Positions 47,427-57,815 are shown, numbered from the stretch's first letter. The stretch: DNA of 64,000 bases from Symsagittifera roscoffensis (GCF_963678635.1 NC_087065.1:64687674-64751673); one strand, 5' to 3'. Translations and numbers: made by a program. The notes: a model not told the origin generated them from the sequence alone.

Positions 47427-48990
47427 TTAGGGGTTTTCATGGCAAGGCAAAAACGGTAGAGCACTTCCTGAGGGCAAATCCTGAGCCTCCTCAACCAGTT
47501 TAACAGAGTGGCGTAGAGGGTCACCGAAGAATTTTGTGGTTTTTTTACTACGTAGAGAGGTCCTGACCGCCTCTGAATCATCCACCAATGGCTGAGCAGG
47601 AAGAGATAACGAAGGATAAGAAGAGTGCGGTTCTTAGAGCGCGTTTTGTGAGGGTTGGACGAAACCCTCCGGAGACACACCATCCGGAGATAGAAACTCG
47701 GTCCGAGGATCTGCTGGGCCAGAACCAGTAAACTGGGCAGCAGAAGCAGTAAGGGGCGAAAGGGTTGCATTATCCATGTTGAGCTGCTGAGAAGTAACAC
47801 TCGTATTGGCAAACGTAACAGGCGGCGAATCGTCCTGCAATTTGAGCCGTTTCTTAACTGGCCTAGCTTCCCTGACCACTTGTAAGTGGTTGAGCCCAGA
47901 CGAGCCCTCACTAGACGAATCAGCTGTAAGATCCACCACCATCGTGTTAGACAAGCTGGGGTCTTCCGGCCGTTTCTCCAACATCACTGGCTGAGAGCGA
48001 GTAGCTGACCTTTTGACTGCACTGCGAGAGATCGATCCTGAAGCTTGAAGAAGTTCACCTAGTAAGTTTTGGCCAGCTGAAATGTTATAACGAAAGTTAG
48101 GCTTAAGGCAAATATGGTTTTTACGATAAAGTGTTCCTTTGTCAGTAACATAAGTCTGATTGGTAATCCGAGTAATTTTGAATTTTGCAGTCTTATAAAA
48201 AGGTTTTCCGGATTGACGATCTATAATTTTCCCTAAAGACTCTAACTCGACTAGGTTCGGAGAATAGAAGTTTTTCGAATTTACTTTTTGTAGGACGACG
48301 AGGTTGCAGGGCCGGTAACTTTAGGGAACTAATTTGAACCCCTGGAGGCGTAGAACCAGACCCAAAATCCGAGAAACGAAGAGTGTTACGTGTTCAGAGA
48401 ATGAGCAAGGTCCGAATGACGATTTGACAACTCTTGTAGGACCTGCTTACCCCCGTCCCACGGGAGGTTTCGTTTGTACTGCGACCAATTATTTGCCGCC
48501 CGAGCGAGTTCGGCCAGTGCCTTGTAAGATTCACTTTCAGCAACATTACCGTCTAGGGAAAACATCGGTTTGAAGCGGGGAGTAATCGTAGGGCTGGCAC
48601 TTCCTCTGGGTACAACCTTAGCGCGATCCCAGCTATAGTCCTAGCTGGTAATCTTATCCGGCGTAAAGAGGTTCCGTTCTAGTCTTTGGGCTGAAGTATC
48701 AGGTTGAACAACGTTATGATAAGCTTGAGACTATTCGGTATTTGGCTTACGACCGAAATGAATGTAACTCGAAAAGCGATTTTTTAAGCACAGAACGACT
48801 ACTCTTGCGAATGTCTTCGACTATTTGTTGAATCGTTTCCTTAAAATGGTCAAGTTGTGCTAATTTAGTTAAGCGACAAGGCTGGAAAAAACTGTCTCCC
48901 GGAATCCGCAAAAGGGCCGGTTTTCTGTGATCTGTTTGATTTTGTGGAAACCAGTGAAAACGTCAGCTATATCAGCAAGCTTTTGGGAGT
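47427..48990 (-). pseudogene. pol: Ty3/gypsy-like Pol C-terminal remnant (integrase end and tail)
   Basis: Reading the minus strand from about 48990 gives, across several frameshifts and stops, an integrase-type segment (SVLKKSLFELHFGRKPNTE), then a region resembling the small barrel after the integrase core (NLVVLQKV, GTLYRKNHICLKPN). A long disordered tail follows: an open 117-codon frame 47634-47987 with the acidic-flanked VVDLT motif, then one stop at 47634 and SKKTTKFFGDPLRHSVK, ending at 47427. The order, the FGRKPNT motif and the R/K-rich FGDP...H tail are typical of gypsy-type Pol. Gag, protease, reverse transcriptase and RNase H are absent. The 186-codon frame 47351-47911 is another frame over the same DNA and is not counted. 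Confidence 0.6.
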
Positions 48991-49225
48991 CCAGAAGAAA
49001 ACTTTCGGTATTCATACCATACAGTTATTGAGTCTTCTTAATTGTTTCCACGTTGAAAATTGATACGTTTGTTAGGTTCAAATTGCTGCGGTTTATGAGG
49101 ATTATACGAATTAATAAGAAAATCTGAAGAAAAGAAACCATCCCGAGCACAAAGATTCCGTATTTTCTTCAAAAATAGTCGGAATAGTGTTTATTGTACA
49201 AATTGCTCATGCTAATAATAATTTT

Positions 49226-49750
49226 GTTCCGTCTTTCGTATCGAAAATAACGAATTATTTGTGCTAGGGGTGGTTTTTTTCATCAGACAAATTTCGACTT
49301 TTCAACTAGCCTTTTTTGACGGTATTTTTTATCATTCGAAAGGTATTGTCGGCTTCAGCTTGAATTGGAAAGTCTATTTCACCTGTGATCATTTTTTGTA
49401 AACTATGAGGGATTACAGATTGTCATTTGGGCGAAGTTGGGACAATTTACGCGCGATATAATTCGCGCTATTAACGTAAGCGGAGATTTATTCTGTCTTA
49501 GAAAAGGTTTGAATTTGGTTCAATGAAGATTGTTTGTCATAACTGATTTGTACTAGGAGCAAAATTTATCACTTTGCAATTTATGAGGCGAATGGCGGGA
49601 TGGTTTTTACAAAAAAAAATTCAAATATATATTTTTTTAATTTCGATTTTTTACATTCAATTTTTTCATGTTATCACTACTACACTACAGACCTTAAATA
49701 GCAGTCAGAGCATTCAAGGCTTCGCTCTGATAGCAGCAGTCTTGTTTTCT
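49226..49750 (+). mobile_element. Hairpin-ended dispersed repeat, full-length copy
   Basis: Starts TTTTGTTCCGTCTTTCG and ends CAAGGCTTCGCTCTGATAGCAGCAGTCTTG. It contains all the landmarks of copy 1 at the same spacing over ~525 bp, with few indels, so it is one of the best templates for a consensus. The open frame 49574-49870 crosses its end and is not a gene. Confidence 0.65.
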
Positions 49751-49869
49751 TTTTATTATATTTTAATCGTTTTATATTTTCGAAAAAACTCGTGGTTTCA
49801 AAAAGAACGAAACTGGAAATTTTACCAGAATTTATTTAAAACAACTGATTTTGCAAAACTCGAACTCTA

Positions 49870-50200
49870 AAATTTATCAAAAAAATTAATATTAGTTTTT
49901 GTTAGTAGATCAAAAAATACGCCAATTTTATTGTCGCTATTAATAATCTTATGAAATCAACCGTACTATTTTCCCCCTAAATCAATATACGGGGAGAAAA
50001 AACCAATTTTTCATGAGCTAACTTTGCGAAAAGCCTAGATTAATTCAAAATTAAGCATTTCACAAATGAAAAAGTAAATTGAAACTTCAATCTAAGCAAT
50101 TACCAGGCTACCAATGCAATACCGCATCCCAAATTGTAATAACCGGTCGGTGTTATTTGCGCAATTTACTGAAATGCATAAGTAGTAGATGTTGAGGCTG
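49870..50200. other. Non-coding stretch before the virus-like element
   Basis: AT-rich, no features. A G-run of 11 at about 50205 marks a change in sequence character; to its right the DNA resembles the interior of the element. Confidence 0.35.
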
Positions 50201-50639
50201 AAGTGGGGGGGGGGGTGCATGGAAGACCCCATGTATTAAGATACGTTCATGGTATGTATTAAGATTGAGTATAGAGTCTACAATTCATTAAGATAGGGAA
50301 TACTGATGGTAAGGTTTCAGTGTGATGGTAAGAGAAAGAAAAACGTAACTTTTTGGTTTTTGTCTAGTTTTTTCGCAAAAATCTCGTCGCGCGTTATCTA
50401 ATTGGGAATAATTAATTGTTAATTACTTGAAAGTTGTAGAATTAAGGTTAAATTTTTAGTTTTTTGTTGCATGGTAAGTCAATGGTAAGAGTTTTTGTGC
50501 AAAAACTTGGAATTTTTATCAAAAAAATTGAAAATTTTTTCGAAAAAATTCAAAACACGATAAGATTAGCTATTATTTAACCTAATTTATTAGATAATCT
50601 TATTTTTATCTACTTGAAAAAATGTTGAAAACTACTGAA

Positions 50640-50770
50640 GTTTCGAAAAAATTCAAATTTTTTGAGAAAAAATTGCAAAAATTTCAAGGATTTGGAAAAA
50701 ATTGCAAAAATTTCAAGTATTTGGAAAAAAATTACAAAAATTTCAAGTATTTGGAAAAAATTGCAGAAAT
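50640..50770. repeat. Short tandem repeat, ~33-bp unit
   Basis: Three to four copies of TTGCAAAAATTTCAAGTATTTGGAAAAAA in a row with small length changes. Confidence 0.8.
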
Positions 50771-52184
50771 CTCATAATTTTGGCTAATGTATTGTTGCTT
50801 TTGATCTAATTTTAAACATACTTTTACGTATAGATTTTAAAAATAAGCTAAGACTGTATTTTAATTGGCATTCTGTTGAGACAATGATACAAAATTTTGA
50901 AGAAAAAAATAACTTTTTCCACAATTTTTTCTCAAAATATTGAAGTACAATGAAGTTTACCTTAATTTGAGCTAAATATTTGGTTATACAATGCTCTAAA
51001 CACTGAAAAGAAGGTTCATAGTAGCAGAATCAATATTGAAACTTCCGGAAAACAGTGAAATTAGTCGTAACTTTTGAGAAGGTAAAATAAAAAATAATCA
51101 AATTTACATGAAATTTTCCATTTCGAACCTTATATTTTGGTTTTTAACTGTTTTTTTTACCAGTTCAGGGATTATTTTTAGGAATCTCAATTCAAATGTA
51201 CATTAAGGGCAATATTCTATGAAATTTCTAAATCAAACTCCATGATTCAACTCCTCCTCATTTTTTTCTCATTGAATTACCCAAATTTGTACAAAAATTA
51301 CAACTTGTGAGAAATCTTTTATGTTAAAAATTAGAAATTTCAGATTAAAAATGAACAGTTTATTGCTAAAATTGTTAAAAATGGGATGAATGTTTATTAA
51401 AAGTTTATTCGATATTGGCTCAAATTCAACAAAAACTTCTTTATAACTGATGATTATCTCTCTGTTGCTTCTGCAACAAAACTTTCAAGATTTTCCGTAG
51501 AGTTTTTCCATGTTTTAAAGTTATTCTTGCTTTCTGTTTAATTCATGTTTTCGCTATTGAACACACTTTACTAGAAAATTTAGTCAAAACTGGAGACTTT
51601 AGGAGAAAAATAGTATCAATTGAACGCACAATTTGCTGGCAGAGATAAAATTAGAACTAATGCCGTATGATTATTATAATGAAAAATGTTAATATCTTCC
51701 TCAAGGTTCCCCTGTTCAGTTGCTATCGTAAACTATTTAAGCAAAAATACACATTTTGGGATCAATAACTATCACTTTTATTGCAAAATATTTATTAACT
51801 CGCTTTTTATTCTTAATTTTGACGGAAATTTTCTCAAAAATATCCAAGTGAGAAAGAATTGGTGCTAGGTAAAGCATTCAAAAATATATGAACAAAATGA
51901 GAATCTAAAGGTGTATTTTTACGATCTAACAACGAATTAGGAGCAGCTCTATTAGTTATGATCTGAAAATCTCCGGAAATACGCAAGGGAACCTAGTTCC
52001 TAACAACTACAATATAAAAACTTCTGAAAGAGCGAGTCTCAAAAAATTGATTTAGCAAAGCAAATCAAGGTGCAAACTGGAACAATTGTGTAATTTTCCG
52101 ATTTTTATTAAGAAAAAAACTCTATGTAATAAAAATGTAGTGTAAAAATTGTATATAGTGTTGTATATTGTATGTAGTATTGTG
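50771..52184. other. Very AT-rich stretch, no gene seen
   Basis: Homopolymer-rich and AT-rich throughout, similar to the spacers at 56.6-57.5 and 58.7-59.4 kb. The only frame of note (51686-51868) has no supporting features. Confidence 0.35.
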
Positions 52185-53546
52185 TATGTATGTAGTTTTG
52201 TGTATTGTATATAGCAAGGAAATATAGATCTTGAAAGCAAGTTTTTGATTAATGCTTTATGTATCTTCTTCCAAAAGATTTCGAGTTGGGTTTGCTTCAC
52301 AAAAATTATCCTCAAAAGATTTGATCTTTCATATAAAGTACCTAATATATCAAATGACAACAATTTTTTCTAGTGAATTACACATAAATAAAAAACTTTG
52401 AAAATTTTTATGTTGGATTTTTTCTCAAGATATACTTTATAAGCTAAATTTTAGTTAAATTATTTCAAAACTCCTAGGGAATAAATTGAGTTTCTATCTC
52501 ATTTCAGCAATTTCTCAGTTTCTGCTTCATCTACTATCTACCAAATGAATCCAATTTGGCAAATTTTTACTTGAAAATTGAATTTTAGATGGAAAATGTA
52601 TCGTTTCAACGAACTTTCAATAAACCGAAGCAGAATTAATACCATAAATCCTTTACTAAAAGCCTTTAAAGGATTTTCTCAACCTCATAACTGTATAATG
52701 CTGCTTTAAATCTGACTTTCTATTTTAGACTAAATTTTTAGTTGGAATGATGAATATCATTATCTTGAAACTTTCAAAGATTAGCAAAATATACATTTTT
52801 TCCAGGTCATTTATCTTTTTCTTTTCTGAAATCATCAAAAAAACAAAAGAAAACATAATTCTTAATAATTCAAACCACATTATCTGCTTAAAAAGTTTTT
52901 TTCTCCATGAACACTTTTACAAGCACTAAACAAGGAAAACTTTAAAATAGTAACTACAAAAAACCTTTCAATTAGTTGATGTTTTCCAAATATCCAAGTT
53001 TTACAGTTTTGAGCTTCAAAAGTCATGTAATTTTTAATAAATTCAAAGTCAACCCTAACAGAATTGAGCTTCAAAAGTCATGAAATTTTCAAGAAAGTTA
53101 ATGTCAACCAATCAGAGTTGAGCTCTTCTTCTCATGAATTTTTCAACAATTTCTTTAAAATTTGTAGATTTTGAGGATACTTTCACAGACATTATTTGTG
53201 TTAATAACCAATCAGAATGAAGTAATCACAGATTTTAAAAAACTTTGTAGATCAGAACCAGACTATGTTTATAAAACTTCTTAATCAATAAATTTTTCCA
53301 ACATAATTAAGATTTGATGTTCAATTTGATGTTCAATTAAGATTTGATTTGATTGTTTTATCGATATTCAATTCAAATTTTGAAATTTCGATCAAAATTT
53401 TTTCGATTTGTTCTATTTCTAACCAGTGAAAAAAGAAATTACTAAAATATACGTTTTTATCATTTTCTTTTTGGTATATTGTACTATAAACAACCGGAAG
53501 TGTATTAAATTTGGATAAACGATCAAAAGATATTCTGACAAATCTG
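52185..53546. repeat. Long inverted repeat, left arm
   Basis: Reverse complement of the right arm (61695-64000). The window's final base pairs with 52185, so the arm may continue leftward. Conserved stretches include TGTGTATTGTATATAGCAAGG (against the last 40 bases of the window), AACATCAACTAATTGAAAGG (against 63193) and the block ending at 53546. It lacks ~0.9 kb present in the right arm (three CCAAT-repeat units and the second zinc-finger frame). Its inner part is the 3' half of the gene that is longer at 61340-61880, so the left arm looks like the derived copy. Confidence 0.85.
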
Positions 53547-54523
53547 AGGATCATAACCAGATTTTGATATAAAATCTGTAAAGTATCTGGAAGTGTGAGA
53601 GTCGAGATCTTTGTGTCCGTTCATGGTCATTGCCAATGCACGGAAAAGACACAAATGATCTTTGTAAGGTTCCTTGTCTTTGTTACATAAAAGACATTTC
53701 ACTTGCGTATGTCGTAATAAAGGTTCGGGTAAAACAGAGTCCGGACATCCCATGGGGATTTTTTTCAGCAAAGCAGCAAAAATTGTAACGTTAGTAATCA
53801 ACTTGAATCGCCCCTTTGTGTCCTGGCGTTCTTGGGTACATTGCTCCACAATATCAAATTTTTCTACTTTTCTTTGGATTGTTATCAAATCCGCTTTCGT
53901 ACAAAGTAAGTGGGATTTTTCAAACTGAGTACTGTTTTCATGGGCGTAGAAATATCGATATTCACCAGTCTCAATATTTCGAAGAACAAAACCCAGAGCA
54001 ATGTTGATTTTGGCTGCAGAATCGAGCTTGTTGAAGACTTCTTCAAGTTTCTCGTTAATTATTTTAGTATCTAAATTGGACATTTGGAAGTTAAATACCT
54101 TATGTCTCCCATTTTCCATCTCGGTATCCACCAAAAATGTTGACAGGTACTAAGTTCCTCCTTCAACTTTTCACCATCTTCCCCTTCTTCCTCCACAATC
54201 TTGTTCAAGTCCGCTACAGTATCACTGAGTTTCCGTTGTTTTGCTCCATGTTCCTTTCTCCGACGTTGTTGGAGAGAGTAGTAACTTGAGAACTCTTATT
54301 CGCAAGAAGGACAAACCGTCGAATGTTTTGAAATTGGTTGAGCATGCTTCTTCGCAACATGATAACCCATCTCCTCTTTGCTCTTTGTATAAAAATGACA
54401 GTTTGAACACTTACGTTCCTTTTGTTTTTTACATCTCTTTCGATGTCGAGCTGCGTTTTGACGAGTATACATATTTCCACAGTCTTCACACTTTACTTTC
54501 TCGTTTCGGTTAAGGGTAGGCAT
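53540..54523 (-). pseudogene. Broken N-terminal part of a Polinton-type DNA polymerase B protein
   Basis: The ATG at 54523 starts a frame with two CxxC-type zinc fingers (KCEDCGNMYT..HRKRC; KCSNCHFYT..HVAKKH) and a third (CPSC). A TAA at 54296 interrupts it; the same frame continues through a charged, coiled part. A one-base shift near 54146 leads to the open 203-codon frame 53523-54134 with FVLRNIETGEYRYFYAHEN, PMGC..LPEPLLRH and DHLCLFRALA. These motifs belong to the region before the polymerase domain in Polinton/Maverick-like PolB proteins of animals. The protein is cut where the inverted repeat begins (53546), so exonuclease and polymerase domains are missing. One stop, one frameshift and a truncation make it non-functional. 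Confidence 0.6.
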
Positions 54524-54720
54524 TATCTAAAAATAATTGGGACTTTTGAAATGTTCCAAATTTAAAAAGTTAAAGTACCAATTGAATGAAAATACTTACG
54601 TTTTTCTTTTCGTGAAAAAACGAAATGTAAAATTTGAAGTAAAATTCAATTGACTGTTTCTGATTGGCAAACAAAATGAATGATTTAACCCAATAAAATA
54701 AGTGTTTTTATACTATCAAT

Positions 54721-54890
54721 GACGCCTACACAATTATCCTTTTATGGTAATGACGTCACTTTTTGAATAGAAGTGACGTCACCGCCTACGCAATGTTCCT
54801 TTTATGATAATGACGTCATTCTATAAATAGAAGTGACGTTACCACCCACGCAATTTTCTTTTTATGGTAATGACGTCATTCCTTCGAAAA
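54721..54890. promoter_or_regulatory. 60-bp tandem repeat with CRE sites; bidirectional promoter candidate
   Basis: Three units with an exact 60-bp period lie between divergent genes (starts 54523 minus, 54980 plus). Consensus CRE octamers TGACGTCA occur at 54751, 54774, 54811 and 54871, and a half-matching TGACGTTA at 54834. TATAAATAG is at 54822. Each unit also has CCTACGCAA and CCTTTTATGGTAA. The CRE octamer is the binding site of CREB/ATF-family bZIP factors; use by this element is inference. Confidence 0.75.
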
Positions 54891-54979
54891 TTCTAGAATT
54901 TTCCAGAATCATTTTCAACCAATCAGAACTAAGCAGTTTCTAGACATAACTTTGGATCCACAATATTCATTTTTGAAGA

Positions 54980-55567
54980 ATGTCAATTAAAAAGCATTTG
55001 AACTTCCTCGAATTAATTTACAAGAAAAAAGAAAATATTCCGTGTGATTTCCTTATTGATGAAATAGATGTAGATTCTTACTTTTCTCACAATTTTTTGG
55101 ACGTTTGTGTTGTCCAAAATGGAGTTCTTCGACTAAGTAAAGGTCTCTTTAGGGAAACTTACTCAATCAAAGAGTTTATTTTTGATCCACATATTGCGTA
55201 TCAAAGTTATAAACTTACTGCTGAGTTACACCTGACTAGAAAAGAAATTTTATTTATTTTAGAAAACTTGAAGTTAATAAAAAAGTCGTACGATTTTATT
55301 TCGAAGACTCTTTTTATTCCCTACCCAACTCCCAAATTTGTCAAAACGCCCCAGCAAATTTCTTTATTCCTCCATTTTTTTAAAGATTTTCAAAGTTCAA
55401 AATCTTGCATTATCAGGTTTGGTATCAGATTTCCAGAGATTTGCTTTGAAAAATTCATCAAATTTGAGTTATCATCTCAAATCTACATCAAAATCAAAGA
55501 ACATGAATATCTGCTGAAAAATCAGCAATTTCTCATCGATTATATACAAAAAATTCAGTTAACTTGA
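54980..55567 (+). CDS. Uncharacterised 195-residue protein
   Basis: Intact frame from ATG 54980 to TGA 55565-55567, with coding-like composition and no introns. It is a mixed, mainly soluble protein: acidic and aromatic N-terminal part (LIDEIDVDSYFSHNF), a middle with VLRLSKGLFRETYSIKEF, and a basic C-terminal part with alternating strand-like segments (SKSCIIRFGIRF, SQIYIKIKEHEYLL, FLIDYIQKI). The last part faintly resembles the pattern KS.FVRISF...VVYTTIYQK...IEQIEKI in the decayed gene at 61340, so the two might be distant paralogues. No family identified. Its stop overlaps the start of the next gene (TGATG), and it is driven from the CRE-rich gap. An intact frame amid broken ones makes it a priority. 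Confidence 0.6.
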   Translation: MSIKKHLNFLELIYKKKENIPCDFLIDEIDVDSYFSHNFLDVCVVQNGVLRLSKGLFRETYSIKEFIFDPHIAYQSYKLTAELHLTRKEILFILENLKLIKKSYDFISKTLFIPYPTPKFVKTPQQISLFLHFFKDFQSSKSCIIRFGIRFPEICFEKFIKFELSSQIYIKIKEHEYLLKNQQFLIDYIQKIQLT

Positions 55568-55725
55568 TGAGAAGACTTGCAGAGATGCTATTTTTATTAA
55601 CGTTTCTTCTCTTGGTACTTATATCGGCAATATTTCTTAATTTTACAGCAAACAACTTTTGGTCATATATTTTTGCGAATGCTTTTGTGTATATTTTTAC
55701 TTATTTGGAAGACTTAAGTCCTTAA
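55567..55725 (+). CDS. 52-residue hydrophobic membrane protein
   Basis: Starts within the stop of the previous gene (TGATG overlap) and ends at TAA 55723-55725. Residues 8-25 (LFLLTFLLLVLISAIFLN) form one strong membrane helix, and about 31-45 (FWSYIFANAFVYIFTY) a second, aromatic one; the tail is acidic (LEDLSP). Size and topology resemble small viral membrane proteins such as viroporins, though that is an analogy only. A frameshifted copy at 57665-57815 supports its being a gene duplicated with the block. Translation would need termination-reinitiation or its own transcript. Confidence 0.5.
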   Translation: MRRLAEMLFLLTFLLLVLISAIFLNFTANNFWSYIFANAFVYIFTYLEDLSP

Positions 55726-55733
55726 AAGGTTCC

Positions 55734-55912
55734 TCTGATTGGATACGACAACTTGAACAAAAATGAACATTTTTGTGACTGGAAACGACAATGTGTGAAA
55801 TGGAGCTTTGTTTCCATTTGGACACGAGTTTTCTATAAGAATTCCTTAAAAGGAAACTAAAATCTGATCGGACACGACTACAATCCAAATAAGGAAAATC
55901 CATTCTGATTGG
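55734..55912. promoter_or_regulatory. CCAAT-box repeat cluster upstream of the acidic gene, copy A
   Basis: Five degenerate units of about 40-48 bp, each containing (TCTG)ATTGGA(T/A)ACGAC or close variants, start at 55734, 55776, 55815, 55863 and 55904. ATTGG is the inverted CCAAT box, bound in animals by NF-Y. The cluster lies 180-360 bp upstream of the ATG at 56094. It is preserved in copy B (57821-57998). Confidence 0.65.
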
Positions 55913-56093
55913 TTAAACCCACACATTCCAGTTGAAGGTACCCCTCTCTCTTAACTAAAAATTGTTTTCTTTTCAACTTAACTAGCGTCAACTACCTCCT
56001 CTCTCAGCTCTAAACACAATAATTTCAACTTAACCACCATCAACTTTCTCCCTCTCAACTGTAAATCTTGTTTTTACTCATTAACTCAACTTA

Positions 56094-56603
56094 TTGCTCA
56101 CAATGATCTTATCAGTACAAAACAACAACCTTATGTTCTCGGTGGAATTTTCGGCTGATTTAGTACAAAATCAAGTGCGAGAAACAGTTTGTGGAGTTTT
56201 TCTGGCACGAATGGACATCCCAATCCAAGTCTGGCATATGGTGGAAGTGATGCGCAGGGATTTAAACGAATATCAGATAACGCAAGTACCCCCTACAGAG
56301 AATCAACTTGGAGAAATGCAAATGATGGAGGAAGTGGCCGAGCATGTGGGAATGAACTACCCCGAAATTCCTGACTCTAGATATAAGGCTCAACCATTCG
56401 ACGATTTCCTCTTTCCTTGGGAAGAGGGATCTGTGGACATCTCAATTACCATCGAAGAGGATGAGGGGTTCTCTGAGCCAAGAATTCCAGTCAGCGAACC
56501 ACCAAGACAACCACCAGTGATGGAGGCAAGACCAGCTTTGCGCTCCATTGAGAACTTGCAAAGTTTTGAGAATTCAGCTGCTCGACAGCTCTTTGATTTG
56601 TAA
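56094..56603 (+). CDS. Acidic 169-residue protein, copy A
   Basis: Frame from an ATG at 56094 (a second ATG in frame at 56103) to TAA 56601, about half G+C against roughly a quarter in the flanks. The protein is acidic, with a Met-rich middle (GEMQMMEEVAEHVGMNYPE), a conserved DDFLFPWEEG motif, an acidic ITIEEDEG run, a Pro-rich linker (VSEPPRQPP) and the end AARQLFDL. No membrane helix, no zinc site. Copy B at 58190-58661 has lost the N-terminal third but keeps the rest. A small acidic regulatory (transactivator-like) protein would suit the layout, but this is speculation; no family is recognised. Confidence 0.65.
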   Translation: MLTMILSVQNNNLMFSVEFSADLVQNQVRETVCGVFLARMDIPIQVWHMVEVMRRDLNEYQITQVPPTENQLGEMQMMEEVAEHVGMNYPEIPDSRYKAQPFDDFLFPWEEGSVDISITIEEDEGFSEPRIPVSEPPRQPPVMEARPALRSIENLQSFENSAARQLFDL

Positions 56604-57520
56604 AAAAATTGGTTTTTGTCTTGTGCTTTGTAGTTTAATTTCTTTGCACCTACTAAATTTATTTTCAAGAGATAGAGACAAAGAGATCATAGAAAAGTTT
56701 ATTAAGAAATTTCAATGGTAAATCTTTTTTAAAAATTAAACTAATTATGCATCTGGTAAATACTTTTATAGAATTTTGTTAGAAAGATGACAAAAAAATT
56801 AAACCAATTTTTGCAAGCATGTTAAAAACTTAATATTAATTTTTGCACCATGCAAAAATTTTCATAATTTTTTTTTGCACACTTGTTAAAAAAATCAAAG
56901 AAATTCTCGCAAATTAAAAAAAAATTCATTAAATATTTTCGCATTTTAAAGAAAACTGAAAGAAGATTTTCTTGCACTGTTAATAATTCAAGAAAATGAA
57001 AATCTTTGTTTTAAATTTGATCATAAAAAAATCTCTTTTTTGCATGTATATTGATCAAAAAAATCGGAAAAGCAATGTATTAAGATAGGGAATAGCACTC
57101 AAAGTCAGTAATTATGAAAAATTTTTAGCATTAATTTAACAAGTTTTTTTACAATAAATTTTAGCAATTTTTGCATATGCATAAGAAAAAATAAATTAGA
57201 TTTTTGCATTTGTTTTCAAAAAAATTACGAAAAAACTTGCATCTAACACAAAAATTAGTTGAAAATTTTTCCACACTTGTTGAAAAAATCAAAACAGTTT
57301 CTGCATCTTGTAAAAAAGTTTAATGAAATTTTTGCAAACGTGTTGAAAAAATCAAACCAAAATTAGCATCTTGCGAAAAAACTCTGAGTTAATTTTTGCA
57401 CACGTGTTGAAAATTACAAATTTATTCGTTGAGAAAACTTTTGATACTAAATATAAACAATTTTGACAAGATTTTCATAAACAAATATTCAATTATTAAT
57501 AGAAAAATTGATACGCTACT
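56604..57520. other. AT-rich spacer A
   Basis: No gene. Contains repeated TTTTTGCA(C/T)ACTTGTTGAAAAAATC-type motifs about every 60 bp, also in spacer B (58.7-59.4 kb). Poly-A signals AATAAA-like are too frequent to assign. Confidence 0.4.
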
Positions 57521-57529
57521 ATTTACAGT

Positions 57530-57656
57530 ACCATAACCATCAATGAAACAATCAACAGTTTTCCACAAGTCAGTCTCATACTTTGAGTTTTAAACTTTTC
57601 GAATCCTTTCCAAAAAAGCTTATCCAAGAGTCTGAGTGGACGCAAGTTCCTGATCA
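57530..57656 (-). pseudogene. Truncated duplicate of the 82-residue basic protein gene
   Basis: Minus strand reads LASTQTLG, then a stop, and IDCFIDGYG-like CFIDGYGTV, matching 59486-59650 with two in-frame stops and no 5' part. It marks the end of duplication unit A. Confidence 0.65.
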
Positions 57657-57664
57657 GAAATGAA

Positions 57665-57815
57665 AAAATTGCAGAGATGCTACTTTTATTAATTTTCCTT
57701 CTTATTTATATTAGCAATATTTCCTGTTTTTACAGCAAACAACTTTTGGTCGTTTATTTTTGCGATTGCTTTTGTGTATATTGTTACCTATTTGGAAGAC
57801 TTAAGTCCTTAAAAG
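57665..57815 (+). pseudogene. Broken copy of the 52-residue membrane protein
   Basis: Nucleotides match 55567-55725 closely (GCAGAGATGCTACTTTTATT, ACAGCAAACAACTTTTGGTC, GACTTAAGTCC), but a deletion in the first hydrophobic segment shifts the frame and the original start is lost. Confidence 0.65.

Larger units (their letters stand above)
55570..57656. repeat. ~2.09-kb tandem duplication, unit A
   Basis: Unit A aligns along its whole length with unit B (57657-59655): membrane ORF, CCAAT cluster, acidic gene, AT-rich spacer, and the 3' part of the minus gene. The coding and promoter parts are conserved best; the spacer is much diverged. Unit A's minus-gene part is truncated, placing the junction inside that gene. 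Confidence 0.85.

Noticed and set aside
47351-47911. 186-codon minus frame, the longest unbroken non-element frame of the region
   Set aside because: It is an alternative frame over the Pol tail; the other frame carries the integrase-to-tail motifs and acidic disordered composition expected of Pol.
48334-48573. 79-codon plus frame
   Set aside because: Antisense to the Pol remnant and without features of its own.
53674-54007. Plus frames at 53674-53928 and 53816-54007
   Set aside because: Antisense shadows of the polymerase-related segment.
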